NCBI GenBank assembly: GCA_019843655.1 | Contig: JACDQD010000003.1 | Span: forward strand, 8,744,925-8,808,924 | DNA length: 64,000 bases | Reading direction: 5' to 3' | Origin: Lethocerus indicus | Taxonomy: Eukaryota > Arthropoda > Insecta > Hemiptera > Belostomatidae | Shown: positions 26,501 to 38,150 of the stretch, one piece after another | Position numbering within the stretch: the stretch's first letter is position 1 | How the letters are laid out: every line of letters begins with the position of its first letter | Notes under the pieces: generated by a model | What the model saw: the letters and a program-made list of their open reading frames with translations, nothing else | Told to the model about the DNA's origin: nothing | Databases searched by the model: none | Program-made: the position numbers and the translations under genes

Positions 26501-29072
26501 CAATTGCTACAAGGTATTGTTTTATTTCGTTCTCTTGAAGAGTGGGGGAAATTTTAATTTAAACCGAATCGACTAAAAATTCTGCCGTTAACTGTCACAA
26601 AATCAAACCGTAGATATTAGAATTGAGGGGAACCTCGTTTAACGGCGGGGAGCGTTTAGATGTAGTGGGTAGATGGAAATTAAAAATAAATAAATATGAA
26701 TTACGGAGGTACAAACATAATTTTGAAGGGGCCGTGTGCGGCGCATAGACGGAAGCCGGGTGAAATTACAACCCTGGGGCGTCCCCTCGTATTCTTACCT
26801 GGAGGTTTCTACCTGGCACCCCCTCATTAAGCTGTTCACACGGCTCAGTTTTGAGCGCGCACCAAAATAGGGCGGACTTTCCCCCTATCGGACATTTCTG
26901 GTGTTATAAACGGGTTAGGGGAATAAAAAAAAAATAAAAAAACGATAGATCCGCTGTGCCAAGGCCCAAAATAACGCGCTCTTGAATGGAACCGCTCTAT
27001 ATGCGAACGTTATCTGCACTCAGTTCGTAAATCGCCTGTAGTAGTTGTTGCGCAACCAATGTTCGATCGAGAGCTAACAGAAAATTGATGAACAAGAAAC
27101 GTACATAAAACCGACGCATAATATTTTTCACGTAATTGGTGTAAGCCTCCGTCTTGAAGTATCGAATAGACATACTATCGGGGAGTATCATTATCGACAT
27201 CGGCCACCGACGTTTTTTGGACAAAAACGCAGGAAACTGTCCCCCGACCGTTACAGCTGTGAATACGCTCCGGACATTTCTTTAAGATGAAATTATTTAG
27301 ACGAAAAACAATAATTTGAACAGAACGAAAACCAGAGACGATGACATAAGTGAAAGTTTCTCCGCTGTCTGGACGAAGAAAAGCTTACGACACTCCCCCA
27401 TTCCTAGTGGATACTGGGACTGACGATTTCCCCGCAGTCTACCTACTCGTGCTCATCTATTTGTAGATTTACGACCGATTGTGTAAATTTATCGTGTTTG
27501 TCTCCAAAAGAAACGCCGAATTTGATCAGTTTATTTGGAGATGTCGTGAATAGTGAACGGTAACCGTTCGAGACCGTACAGATAAATGTGACGCAAACGC
27601 CCCGGGCCCTCTTTTCACGGTTGCTCGCCCAGTTTTAAAGAATAATTGCGGCCGCTAGGTAAGGCTTCGTTGAGCCCATTTCAGTCATTTTTACACTCCT
27701 CTAAAGCCAGTCCATTTATCGATCGGGGTGTGATCTAACGTGGAAAAGAAAAATCCTCATTATACGAGCGTCCTACGACAGTGCAATCAGTTACTGGGCT
27801 AATATTAAACAAAAAATTACGGAATAAAGTTTGCCGGAACATTTCAATTTTCTATTAATTTCTTGGTCTAGGAATTATCATTTACTATGAGTAAAATTCC
27901 TAACGCCACGCCCATTCTAATGCGCTCACCGCCCCTAATATATTTAGATTAGAAAATTCTACTTAATAAATCGGATTTGTTAAGCATAATTTCACGAAAT
28001 TAGCATTTGCGAATGGGCCGTTTGCGGGAACGATTGTCGCTGTTAGAATAGATGTGTTGAATTTACACCTGTGTAAATGTAATGAGGGAAAAGGCATGTT
28101 AACTAACACAAATGACAAGGAGTGTATGCTAAGGATGCCGACGTGTCGCCACAAGCGACAATACCGACTGTTCGGCCATTAATTATTCTCTTTTTTATTC
28201 TACATCAGCGTATTTTCTCGACCATGAATTATTTAAAAATACGGACCGGAAAACGGCCGCGGGGTTTTTTTTTGCAAATCGGGTACGGCACAATCTACTC
28301 GCATTATGCCAAGTATATATCTCCCGGTTATTGGATATTATCGCGTTTCCGAACATTACGGCAGGTTATTTTGCGAGTTCACCACCGAGCTATCGGCATT
28401 AACCATAAGTTAAGAGTGGGGTCCCTGAGGTAAACCAAAAGTATCCGGGCTAATAATAAATGTATGCAAAAATTAATAAACTGGATAGGTTTAAGAGGCG
28501 TGAGAAACCTAATTTTCCACCTTCCTCAATATTTATACATTAAATACGATATAAGTTGCGATAAAATAATTAAGATATGTAAGACTTTAAAACATATCAC
28601 CCGTGTAATTGTCTATCATATCTCGCTTATTTCTGTCCAAATGATACCGATAACCAAATATTTGTCTAATGGTCTTAAAGACCAAACGGACAAGCGAGGA
28701 CAAAGAAAATCAAGGGGTCGATAAGATTATATTATCCGCCGCCAGATCAAGAGGGAACATCTTTGCAAATCAATTTTTCCTACTGTGACTTCTATCTGTA
28801 TCTGTACATGTTCGGAAAGGTGAAAGTAAAGAAATGGGATAGGACCTACCTTCCGAAGGTGGTGTCGGCGAATCTGGTGGCGAGGTTGCGGGCCGCGAGG
28901 AAGGCCTGCTTCTGCTTCTGGGTGACGTAGGCGAGGACGTCGGCGTACCTGGGGGCCTGCTGGAGGCCGGGCTCTGGGCTCTCCGGCCGCTCCTCGGGGC
29001 CTCCGGGTCCACTACCCGTTTCGCCTCCTCCTGGCTCTCCATCCTGGGCTCTTCTTCCGTGATGGCGCACAT
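17556..29072 (-). CDS. Tmem205: TMEM205/DUF4149-family membrane protein, four coding exons, one-base frame break in exon 1
   Basis: Minus-strand exons: 29072-28850, 18879-18692, 18379-18216, 17846-17556. All introns are GT-AG, and exons 1/2, 2/3 and 3/4 join in phase (AG|G, G|GC, CAG|ATG). Family signs are AQFWMTFISG followed by LALYFSLPRHVFG and QKVLFPKYFALN (human TMEM205 has LPRHTFG and LFPFYF), then NPGRLGRCPYYRKLHKTFRR and HLLVAVGN near the C-terminus. Hydrophobic segments lie in exon 2 (two), exon 3 (one) and exon 4 (two). Exon 1 encodes a charged, Pro/Glu-rich N-terminus absent from the short human protein, then PRYADVLAYVTQKQKQAF. From the natural-looking start at 29072 (MCAITEEEPRMESQ) the frame is one base short of the frame used from PRYADV onward. 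With one extra base the product would be about 288 residues. The molecular function of the family is unclear; TMEM205 is known mainly as a multipass membrane protein linked to platinum-drug resistance. Confidence 0.88.
20090..21183. mobile_element. Foldback-family repeat, copy A, with a 12-unit tandem array
   Basis: The left remnant GCGGTGTTAGTCACTTTGG (20090-20108) is the inverted counterpart of a right-hand segment at about 21099-21182, GACAGTGACAGTGCAGTGAGG through GCTACTGAAGATGGCG. Both segments recur in the copies near 37.7, 47.3 and 53.2 kb. The array lies between the arms, followed by about 115 bases of unique sequence. Outer ends matching the ATACCTG/CAGGTAT terminus are not recognisable, so this copy is decayed or rearranged. 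Confidence 0.65.
20151..20972. repeat. Tandem array, 12 units of 69-71 bp
   Basis: Unit starts at (C)TAGCGCC are 20151, 20221, 20292, 20362, 20432, 20502, 20572, 20641, 20711, 20782, 20852 and 20922. Each unit reads CTAGCGCC-(C-rich)-CTGAGGGTGG, then TGCGGAAATGTACTTAACTA, AAGTTCGTTGGGT and ACACTTGCACCGATAAA. The units are very similar. They differ mainly in the C tract (CCCCC, CCCCCC, CCCC or CCCAC) and in GGGT versus GCGT. There is no coding capacity across the array. Confidence 0.95.
21184..25999. other. Intron sequence without a supported gene
   Basis: This stretch of TMEM205 intron 1 holds CpG-containing non-coding DNA, a C/T-rich stretch at about 23220-23660 and an (ATT)n microsatellite at 24341-24361. 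I see no exon, RNA gene or recognisable transposon in it. Confidence 0.45.
26000..26350. promoter_or_regulatory. GC-rich segment with a palindromic CRE-type site
   Basis: Within the TMEM205 intron this stretch is unusually GC-rich and contains GGTGACGTCACC at 26105-26116. It is a perfect palindrome including the full CREB/ATF site TGACGTCA. Nearby, GGTGACGCGAAGG and GCGTCACCGATGACCC repeat GTGACG/CGTCAC half-site forms. It could be an intronic enhancer or an alternative promoter. No transcript evidence is available. Confidence 0.4.
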
Positions 29073-29179
29073 GACCGAGAAGGAGGTGCGAATTGGGAAA
29101 GAAGCTTTGGAAATGTGAGAAAAAAAACAAAGCAAGAGTGGGCTGTTGTGGAGCGCGCTCTAACCTCGAAGTCGGTTGC

Positions 29180-29300
29180 AAGACTGAAGAGTCTCGAGTT
29201 GTAGTTTGGCGGGGCGTACGGGCCGGCTATAAAGCGGGCTCGTGCCCCCACCTCGCCGGCCTCCCATTGGCCCGTCGGGCCCCGAGCCTTCAGCCCCCAC
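29180..29300 (-). promoter_or_regulatory. Candidate promoter of the TMEM205-like gene
   Basis: The region upstream of the first coding exon is strongly GC- and CpG-rich. On the minus strand it contains a CCAAT box (29270-29266, ATTGG on plus) and an arthropod-type initiator TCAGTC (29187-29182, inside TCTTCAGTCT). A TATAAA at 29228-29233 is on the plus strand and so does not serve this gene in the usual orientation. The start site is inferred only. Confidence 0.4.
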
Positions 29301-29339
29301 CACTCTCCCCTCACTAACACCCTCAACCGGCATTATCAA

Positions 29340-32300
29340 TTTCTTCTCGGTACTGACTATCTGGGAAATTAGCCTTCCCTACTCAACACAATCTCGATAA
29401 ACGTCTTAACCGATCGGTTAAGTCCCAGGGGGCATCCCACGCATAGTCTTATTGCCTAGAACTTAAGTATTGTATTAAGTTCCGGTTTGCGATATCCGGT
29501 ATTAGCCACGGTTATAATGTAAAAAATAGGAAGCTATTTATATTTCTTATCGATGACCCGCCATTTTCAATAAAAAAGAATATTTTAGACGAATTTTAAT
29601 AACCGATAGGTCTGCGACATTCGTCCAATTTTATTATTTATTATATTAACATTAATGATATCCAATTTTTTACAAATAACTTGGAGTGTAAAAGCAAGGA
29701 TAAGTATCATTTCAAAGTGCTTTTGCTATCAGCTATCAGCTGCTATCAGCAGGGTATTTTCCAAATACGGGAAAAATCACGGAATAGCCGGGTGTCAACC
29801 CGCACATTTACTTAATTACGTTCTAATGCCTTATTAACGTGTATAGTTACGCAGATTGTCATATTGTAACATTTTCAATTAGAAGCGTTGTTGGCCTACA
29901 TTGAATAACTCATAATTAGTCACCGTTAAGTATTTAGCGGCGTGGGATGACTTAACATGGCTATCTCGATAAGGCCGGCCTTTCCTTTTAAGGGCTAATT
30001 CGGGCAGATTGTCGGCGCATCGTCGCTGCGCATAACTCCTCTGGCTAACCGACCACTTAGAAATACGATCCGTTTCACCGTAAGCATTAGCGAGATTTAA
30101 CAGCCTTATCTGCACACGTCGTTTTGTGACGTGAGAACAAAGTCCGATTCGATTGAGCTGTACAGAGGTGCGCATTGACGGCGTTCTTTTTTTTTGTTAC
30201 GCCACACTTAACTTGTACAGAAATATTAGAACGATGTTGGTTTTGACTTTATTTCCGCCGAATGGTTTCTGAATTCTAGTCACTAAATTTTTAGTGAACG
30301 ACAACTGTGAATAATTTATTCCATCTGCAGGCAGAATACGAAGAACGGTAGTAATAAAGTACAATAGGAATAAAAAATGTGCAGAGCGTACATTATTACA
30401 ATTTATGTTAAAATCATAGAACTATAAGTTTTCGGCTTCATCGTCGGAATTAATGATATAGATTATATGAAAACGCGTTTTCATATATTACTCTATTCTA
30501 TTTGCTAATTGAATTCAAATTAAGAGGGGAATTATATTTAATTACATGACAATATAAATTGCCATTATAAAAATAAACAGATTTTTTGACAGAAATTGAT
30601 GATTTTTCATCAACGTCATAGAAACAAATGTTCCGTCTTGTTTAGGGTTCTGTACCCTAAACAACAGTGTGGGCTACACTTACAACAACGTGGAGAAATG
30701 TAGGGAAATATCCCTACAATTAGTATTTGTAATGTCCTTTCTTCCTACACGTACATTGGCTTCGGGGCGGCAGATGATCATAGTAACTCGAAAAAGTTTT
30801 GAAATTCTTACACTGTCAAGTAACAATAAAAATGCACCCACTCTTTGTGCTTGACAGGGAAAAAATACTTAATCAATCCGAATGTGACTTGAAATAGATG
30901 TTTTTCATCGCCTGCTATAATTTCGTTTGTGTAGGCTCGTAAATATATTTCATTGTCGTATAATTTAGGTCGACATCTATGATTTCGAACCGTCGACAGC
31001 CGAGCCCTCTGTTACTATTTTAAATTCCAAATGCATCACACAAATATGTTCAAATATTCTTTTAAGTTTAAACTAATACTTAGTATTAGATTTCCTTCGC
31101 GTGTTATTATGTCGCGACATAAGAGTGAGTAAAATGTTATTATTTATAAAAAAAAACCATTATCGTGTTCAATAATTTAACTTTTCCTTTAAAGATAAAT
31201 CTTGAGTGGTGTCTTAATGATCTAGTAAGATATCTTTCGCCGATTCTCAGGAGTATCAGATATACACATCGAATTGTATATTATCTACTGTTTTTTCTAC
31301 CTTTTTTCATCGATATCAGTTTTCATGTAAATTGTGAGAAATCTCATCACTGCCGTATTAGCGGTATTTGAAAATGATTTGAGCGATTAATCATGTATTC
31401 ATGTATCATACTCAACGGTTATGAGACTGCAGAGGGGTAAAGACAGTGCAAGGGCGGTGATGTTCAAGCGTCGGAAAAATAATATCATACATAAAAGTCG
31501 GGACATACATACTAATTGTTTTATGTTTGTAGGTTTGTTATGTTTAATTAAAGAATGTTTGGTAAGAATGAGATGAATGAAAAGAAGACTATGTGGAATG
31601 AAATTTGGTACGAAATTTGTGTTTTATCGAAGGCACGAGTTTAAAGTATGTATTGTGGATTGATTTAATGTGGGTGTTACAATAGGAACTATATTACAGG
31701 CAGCTTGTCTATACTTTATTCATGGCCTATATTACTGTCGAACTCTGACTTTCAGAAACCGAAACCAGTTCAGCCATAGACCAAATAATAGAGTAGATAC
31801 AGAATATATCGCGATTGATGATGTACGACATTTTAATGTAAATTTCTCGACAATTGCGCTGTTCACTGCTGGCATCTATATTGAGTGTTCAACACTTCTT
31901 GAAAGGTTTATATATATAATATGGAGGAAGAAAATTTATATAAAACGAAACACCTTCTATAGCCGAAGTAATAACTTTCCTGATATCTATACTGCCCTCT
32001 AATTTGGTTCCCAGACAAGGAAAGATGTGGCAGGCGCCGTTTTACTTCGAATATAGATAAAATTGTTTCTTTAAAGTTGCAAGTAAATGACATATTGAAT
32101 GAGAGATATTTTATATCGCCTATATTAAATATTTACCGTCCTGAAATCAAATAGCAGATAACTGTATGTACTGGACTCGTTATCGTTTTCCAGCGATCTA
32201 ATATTGCTTTTTGTAATAAATATACGTCGGTTATGTATTTATTTTCCTTGGAATTACTTATATATAATCCTACCAAATAAACCAGAATGAAGTTTACATA

Positions 32301-34109
32301 GAAAGAGAATCTGGTTCACGACGCCAAGGCCGCGGCAGATTATAATCGGAATTGATATCGAAGTTATTATAAAAATAGATACGCATCATGTGTCATTCGC
32401 AGCTTCGTGCAAGGATTTACTAACAATGTGTGGATTTCAGGAAGAAATATCGATAATGTGTATCGATAGAAACCTAAATTTAATTGGTTGAATAATCAAT
32501 TAACCAAGCTCTTAGTCAAACATCTGCTTTACTGGGTTATAAATCCTTCCCTGTTAGGTATATTGATTTTTTTGACGAGTTAAGACAGAATATTAACCTA
32601 AAATTTCCTGGATTTAATACCCACCTGTCATTTTCAAAGTCATTACGGACCCCTATATTATTAATTAACTCGAATTATCTGGGACAACTCAAGTGTACCT
32701 CTCTCCAGTGTGGAATGGAATTCGTAAACAGGAAATGGCAAACGCTGAGGTGTGCAACAATTTTCATTTTCTCAAGCAAGTTATATTTGTGGAGTCGTTG
32801 TCAGAGTGAAGGGTGTTAACGGATGCGAAATATTGAACTCTACAGGTGACTGACAGAAAAACAACCCTTATATTAGTTTTTCCGATACCAACTTAAGTGG
32901 CTGCAGGCGTTGTAGGAAAGAGCAATGTCAGCACCAGTGTACTTGTTGTGTATGTTTGTACACCTTAGCCTAGCCAGAGTAGGTCTTTTTTCTGAGTTTT
33001 AATTTATGCTAACCGCTCGATCAAACATAATTGATTTTATTCCGTCGAATATATCCGAATATTTTACAATATGCAATTTTGGCGGCCTACAGTCTACATC
33101 AGAAACGTCGGCCACCGATTCTTATCGTATTATTTATTATCAATTTATTCGTCGTTTAATTCCGAACAGATTTCACGCGCGCTTAACGATGAACGCTTCA
33201 GGCGAAAGCCCCAATATGTGGAGCAATCCAGAGGAAATTTCCACTGAGCCGGGGTGAAGCGCGCTAAGCCCGACCGGTGGATGAGGGAGGGGCAGCACGT
33301 GTGGCCCCCGCGCTAAGTCCGGTACGCCGGCGGCTTCATCTCGGCAATCCGTCTCGTATTTGGCAAATCGGAGACTCGAGATAAGAATAAGGAGTCGCTT
33401 TTCTTCTGGGAAACAGGTCCACGTGCCCCGTCTATCGTAGCCGGCGTTTTTGGCCCTCGTGAGCGGCGTCACGTCCCCCGGCTCCAGACAGGGGAACTCC
33501 CTCAATTAATTAATTAATTGACATAAGTAGGTTGGAACTGATTTATTACCGCTCGTGAGAAGTACTGTGTCTCTTCCGGTTCCGGCTTTTCGCCCTCGGC
33601 TGTACTTCACAACAGTGATTGGGTGTCGTTAAACTTTGGCTGCGGTCGACCCCAGGAGGTGGCGATAAACGGACGGGACGTGCTCCGTGCTCGGTCCCGG
33701 CTCGAGATAGTTCGAAACGGCAAATCGTTCGCGGCGGATAAAGCGACATTTTGGATTTGTCGGCCGCTCGTATCGGACATAGGAAAATTGCAGTGTCACC
33801 ACACTGTAAATATCGTGCACTCGAGTCCTCGGCAATGGTACAAAGATATCTGCGGTGAAGACGAACTGCGACGGAGCCAAAGAGAAAGCAGAAGGAATCA
33901 GATTGGCCGATACGTTCCTGCGGCTCGTATTCGCTCTTTGTTTAAGTTGAAATTAGAAAAATAAATACGACTGCCAGGAAAATGGCGAATATTAATGGTT
34001 GATTAAAAACAGTATTGGAACGTTTGAAATCCTGGAAGACAGGTTATTCGAATATTGCATTTCCCATAATTCCCAATTTCCGCGTGCAAACTCTCAGGTA
34101 TTTTCCTTT
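29340..34109. other. Non-coding region without a recognised gene
   Basis: This is CpG-containing intergenic DNA. Two perfect inverted repeats stand out, at 30464-30487 and 30638-30664. A CpG-rich stretch with long open frames on both strands lies at about 33.2-33.9 kb, but none of the translations resembles a protein family I know, and opposite-strand openness there is a GC effect. Confidence 0.45.
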
Positions 34110-34795
34110 CAATAAAGAGCAAATTTTGGTTGGGCCAAAAAGAGCCAAAAAAATGCGGGTTTTAGGCCAAAAATTGGCACAAAAATGCTGTTTTTTGGCG
34201 CAAAATAGGCCTAAAAAAGCAGTTTTTAGACCCACAAATACAGTGTTTAAGAAAATCAGTCCAAAAATGCGACTATTAGGCACAAATGCGGCAAAAAATT
34301 ATAGGCAAAAATTGGCCCTAAAATGCGCTAAAAACCGTATTTTCGGGCCTAAAAACCGCATTTTTGTGCCCATTTTGCGCCTAAAAACAGCATTTTGGGT
34401 CGATTTTGGGCCTAAAAAAATGCATTTTTGCGCCTAAAAACAGCACTCTTCAGCTGATTTTACGCCTAATAACCACTTTTTTGGGCCTAAAAACCGCATT
34501 TTTGTCCAATTTTGCGCCTAAAAACCGCTTTTTTGGCCTAAAAAAATGTATTTTTCGGTCAATATTGGGCCCAAAAGCTCATGAGTACTGTTTTTGGGCC
34601 TAAAATCGCCCGACAATTCGGTTTTGAGGCCCGAAAATGCGGGTTTAGACACAATATCGGCTCAAAAATGCTGTTTTTAGGCGCCAAAATGCGGTTCTTA
34701 GGCCCAATGTCGGCCCAAAAATGCTGTTTTTAGGCGCAAAATCTGCTTAAAAATGCCGTTTTTAGGACCAAAAATACGGTTTGCTAAAATTGGAC
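34110..34795. repeat. Degenerate minisatellite of GGCCTAAAAA/GCATTTTTG modules
   Basis: This region is built almost entirely of variants of GGCCTAAAAAnCGCATTTTTG and GCGCCTAAAAACAGCATTTT. In the middle, CCTAAAAA-type modules recur at 34348, 34380, 34411, 34433, 34465, 34486, 34517 and 34537, with spacings of 20-22 or 31-32 bp. Towards the ends (about 34130-34260 and 34640-34790) the modules are in the opposite orientation (AAAAATGCTGTTTTTAGGC). The whole tract is therefore an inverted, irregular satellite. Open frames across it are artefacts. Confidence 0.85.
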
Positions 34796-35934
34796 ATGCT
34801 TTATTACCAAAAGGAAACACAACATATTATCGATCGCAGCAGTCGTCGCTTGGTTTGATCGGGAGTACGTACGTTCTGTTAGCGCGTTTCATCGTAAAGA
34901 ACAGAAGTTAGTAATTTCGAACAATTAAATAAAATTACACGTTTCACTAGGATTGCGGTGCACGCAACCTCTCCACGCAGTCTCTTGGTCCGGCACAGAT
35001 TGCACATTTTGCATTTACCGACAGGAATAAATAATTATCATAAATGTTTATTACGCCCTCCCGTGCTCGGCTTGGGAATTGAAGCCAGTCCCTGGTTTTC
35101 GCAACGTCCGTTACATAAAATAGAAAAAAATGGCCAGATTTGTAATCTGTAATTTGTAATTTCGTAGAGAAGAGTGAGTACATTAGAAAACTCCCAAGGC
35201 TACCGTCTAATACTGTGGGGTAAATGTTTCAGAATCATCGATGACTACACTAGGACAGAATGTATTATTCTGTATATGTATTAATTCATCCTAAACTCTA
35301 CCCTTCATTTAGTAGTGTAAGCGCTCAAGAATATAATTCTAATTTTTAAAATCTGTCGAATTGATTTGAGTGAATGTAAGGGTTATTGGTAAGTACGTGT
35401 TTGTGATTGCAAGCATAATTTTCTATAGAAAAGGAGGACTTTTTTGCTATCATCAGTGCACAGTTACTGCGCTACAGAAAGCTGCATGCATCTATTGACG
35501 GAACGCTACTGAATACGGCAAGCAGACAAAAACGGTCCAACGTAAAAACCTGGTTTATGACCAGACAGATATCCGTGCGTGCATTATTAACCGTTACGTA
35601 ATAGTATACCTTATACGTCATATTACGAGCTTAGTTCTCAAATTGTAATCACACTTGGAATGTAATTACATCTACTACTTCAGAACTACTGTCATTACTT
35701 GACATTATCTATACGTTAGGTTATTGAATTACAGTTACAAAGCATAAAAGGTTTATCGCTTCAAATTTTACGGCAGAAGGACTCTGTCGACTGTTATAAA
35801 CTGATTTACAGCAAGTAATTTATTAATTTTCTGGGTAGTTTCCACCTGGTAAGATAATACTTTTAAAATGACTATAATTGCTTTTGAATATAAAGTTATT
35901 TATCGAAGAAAGTAAACATCCAATTAGGTTTAAT

Positions 35935-36022
35935 ATACCTGTTTTGTGGTCTGCGAGGGGTTGGAATACTGTAGGTTCGTGATGTTTCTGTCTTCTCTCC
36001 ACCAGGAGACAGAAACATCACG
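35935..36022 (-). mobile_element. Foldback-family repeat, copy B (miniature)
   Basis: The copy begins with the family terminus ATACCTGTTTTGTGGTCTGC, continues through GGGGTTGGAATACTGTAGG, then snaps back. GTTCGTGATGTTTCTGTC (35975-35992) pairs perfectly with 36008-36025 across a 15-base loop. The array and the remainder of the arms are absent. A perfect 16-bp direct repeat, AACATCCAATTAGGTT, flanks it at 35915-35930 and 36023-36038. Confidence 0.8.
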
Positions 36023-37641
36023 AACATCCAATTAGGTTCTGTGCTGTTGGGGGGGGGGTCTGGGTTTGGTTTATATGTACACGGTTGAATTTAGAGTCCT
36101 AGGAAAATGCTAGGAATTTTCGGTCGTCGACTAGCCGCGTGTGGTCTCCAGTGTGGAAACCGAGGGCGATAATGATCGTATGAAGCGGGTTGGCCTCTTG
36201 AACCTGACTGGAAGATTGGGCCTCTGGGCCGGTCGCCCCTAGCAACCCCAGCGACTTACATCACCACTTTCATATCTCATGTCCGTTATAATGATGTCGG
36301 TACAAATTCCAGGTCCGCCCCGAGTAGTTTTCCACTGGTCATCAACGTCCTGTTTCGGCACCGGGCCTTCAGTACCAGTTTAATTCATTCGTCCTAAACT
36401 TTCCGTTGCCCGTTAACCAAGGATGGAATATTAACTAAGTATATTATGTATGTTATCAGTACATAAATATAGTTAATGACACTTTGTCCCAGGAGCCATT
36501 ATGAAGGATTATTTTGGCGAAAACTAACGCGTTAAATAAGTATAATATTTAGCAGTTGATGGTCGGTTCCACAAGAAACTTTTAGATATACAAAATTAGA
36601 TACAAATTTTACTTTATATATTTTATTTCATAAGCGTGGTAGGATATTATCGAGCAAAATTGTTAACTTATTTATCCGACAGGTGCAGAACAGTCCAAGT
36701 CCGGGCAACTCCGAACAACACCGGGCTGAGATATCAAAATTGAAGCTAGGGATTGGAATGTTTGGTCTTGTGCTAGATCCTCTGCGCAACTAGATGTGGA
36801 ACGGGAAAATACGAAGAACTTACACAGAAGGAAGAAGGTAGATTTTTTTCTTCCAATGAAGATGAGAAAAGGGAACGGAGGAAAGTGCGAGGAAAAGTGC
36901 TACAGGAGGAAGAGTGTTTCAGTGGTTTTTCCACTCCTGAATCAATTCGGGGACCTCAAATTTCCCAGTGGAGAACATAACGTCAAATAGTAGCGAATCT
37001 GCTCCTACCTCATATGCCAAGCTATGAGACAATAACTATACAAATAAATAATTCCTGTAATACGTATAGTTGTAGCATATAAAAACTTCGCTAGTTCATC
37101 GTTGTGTCTAAGTGGTTTTTTTCGAAAAATAAGCGAGGTATCGATGACATAAATTCATTGAGTGCGAATTCAACACGAGGTCAACATGATTCAAACGATC
37201 ATTTCTATTGTACATGAAATTGAAATGTTTGTCGTACAATTCGACTAGTCGAGATAAGTGTGCGGTGACGCACAGTTTAACTGGTTTTATTCCTGACTGA
37301 GTAATTCGTATAAACTTTCCTGCTATATTTTGTTTTAAATTATACGAAGGAGAAGTAAATCCCTTGGAGTGCGATGAAACTCAAATGCTTAGCTCGACAT
37401 GAAAAAGGTTGAGATGTGGACAGATGTGGTTGTCACACTTTCTCGGGGTCCGCGGCCCGAGCAAGTATTTTTTTGCGGAAATCCGTGACTTGTTTCCTTT
37501 TTTTAGAAAATTCTATTCGAAGTAATATTTCTGCTGGCTTTCTACTTGCATCCAGGACGTCAACTTATAAATGTTTGTGTTGTGTGACGGAAGGTATTCA
37601 GAACGCTTATGTCTGCCTATAATATCAGAGACTGGTTTAGA

Positions 37642-38150
37642 ATACCTGTTTTGTGGTCTGCGAGGGGTTGGAATACCGCAGATTTCGTGTGTTTCTGTCT
37701 CCTCTCGCCGGTTTGGCCTTTTGCTAGACCGGTTTCGGCCGTTCAGTAGCGGTGTTAGTCACTTTGGTACTTTGGGTGTTTTTTGGTTATCCTCACTGCA
37801 CTGTCACAGTCACTGTACTGTCAATCAGTTTATCGGTGCAAGTGCACTCAACGAACCATTTTTGTGAAACTAGCGCCCCCTGAGGGTGATGCGGAAATGT
37901 ACTTAACTAAAGTTCGTTGGGTGACTTGCACTGGTAAACTAGCGCCCCCTGAGGGTGGTGCGGAAATGTACTTAACTAAAGTTCGTTGGGTGACTTGCAC
38001 TGGTAAACTAGCGCCCGCTGAGGGTGGTGCGGAAATGTACTTAACTAAAGTTCGTAGGGTGCGCTTCCACTGATAAACTAGCGCCTACCTGCGTCTGGTG
38101 CGGAAATGTACTTAATTAAAGTTCGTTGGGTGCACTTGCTCCGATTAACT
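37642..38150 (-). mobile_element. Foldback-family repeat, copy C, with a 4-unit array
   Basis: The left end carries the full arm: ATACCTGTTTTGTGGTCTGC, TTTCTGTCTCCTCTCGCCGG, TTTGGCCTTTTGCTAGACCG, AGCGGTGTTAGTCACTTTGG, TCCTCACTGCACTGTCAC. Array units then begin at 37870, 37939, 38008 and 38078 (69-70 bp). There is no right arm, so the copy is one-sided. An open frame through 37783-38073 exists only because 69 is divisible by three. Confidence 0.8.

Larger units (their letters stand above)
18880..28849 (-). other. Intron 1 of the TMEM205-like gene (~10 kb)
   Basis: The minus-strand donor GTAGGT follows 28850 and the acceptor TTTTCGTCTTCCAG precedes 18879. This long intron contains the 12-unit tandem array near 20.1-21.0 kb, an (ATT)n tract near 24341-24361, a pyrimidine-rich CpG-rich stretch near 23.2-23.7 kb and a GC-rich regulatory-looking segment at 26.0-26.35 kb. 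I see no nested protein-coding gene in it. The small open frames on both strands have no family resemblance. Confidence 0.75.

Noticed and set aside
29228..29233. TATAAA as the TATA box of the TMEM205-like gene
   Set aside because: The hexamer is on the plus strand, opposite to the gene, and its distance from the candidate initiator is too large.
33173..33964. Cluster of 80-113-codon frames on both strands
   Set aside because: Simultaneous openness on both strands in a CpG-rich patch; no family resemblance or splice signals.
37783..38073. Open frame encoding a repeated 23-residue peptide
   Set aside because: It is a consequence of 69-bp tandem units of the foldback element being divisible by three. 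The other arrays with 70-71-bp units do not maintain it.
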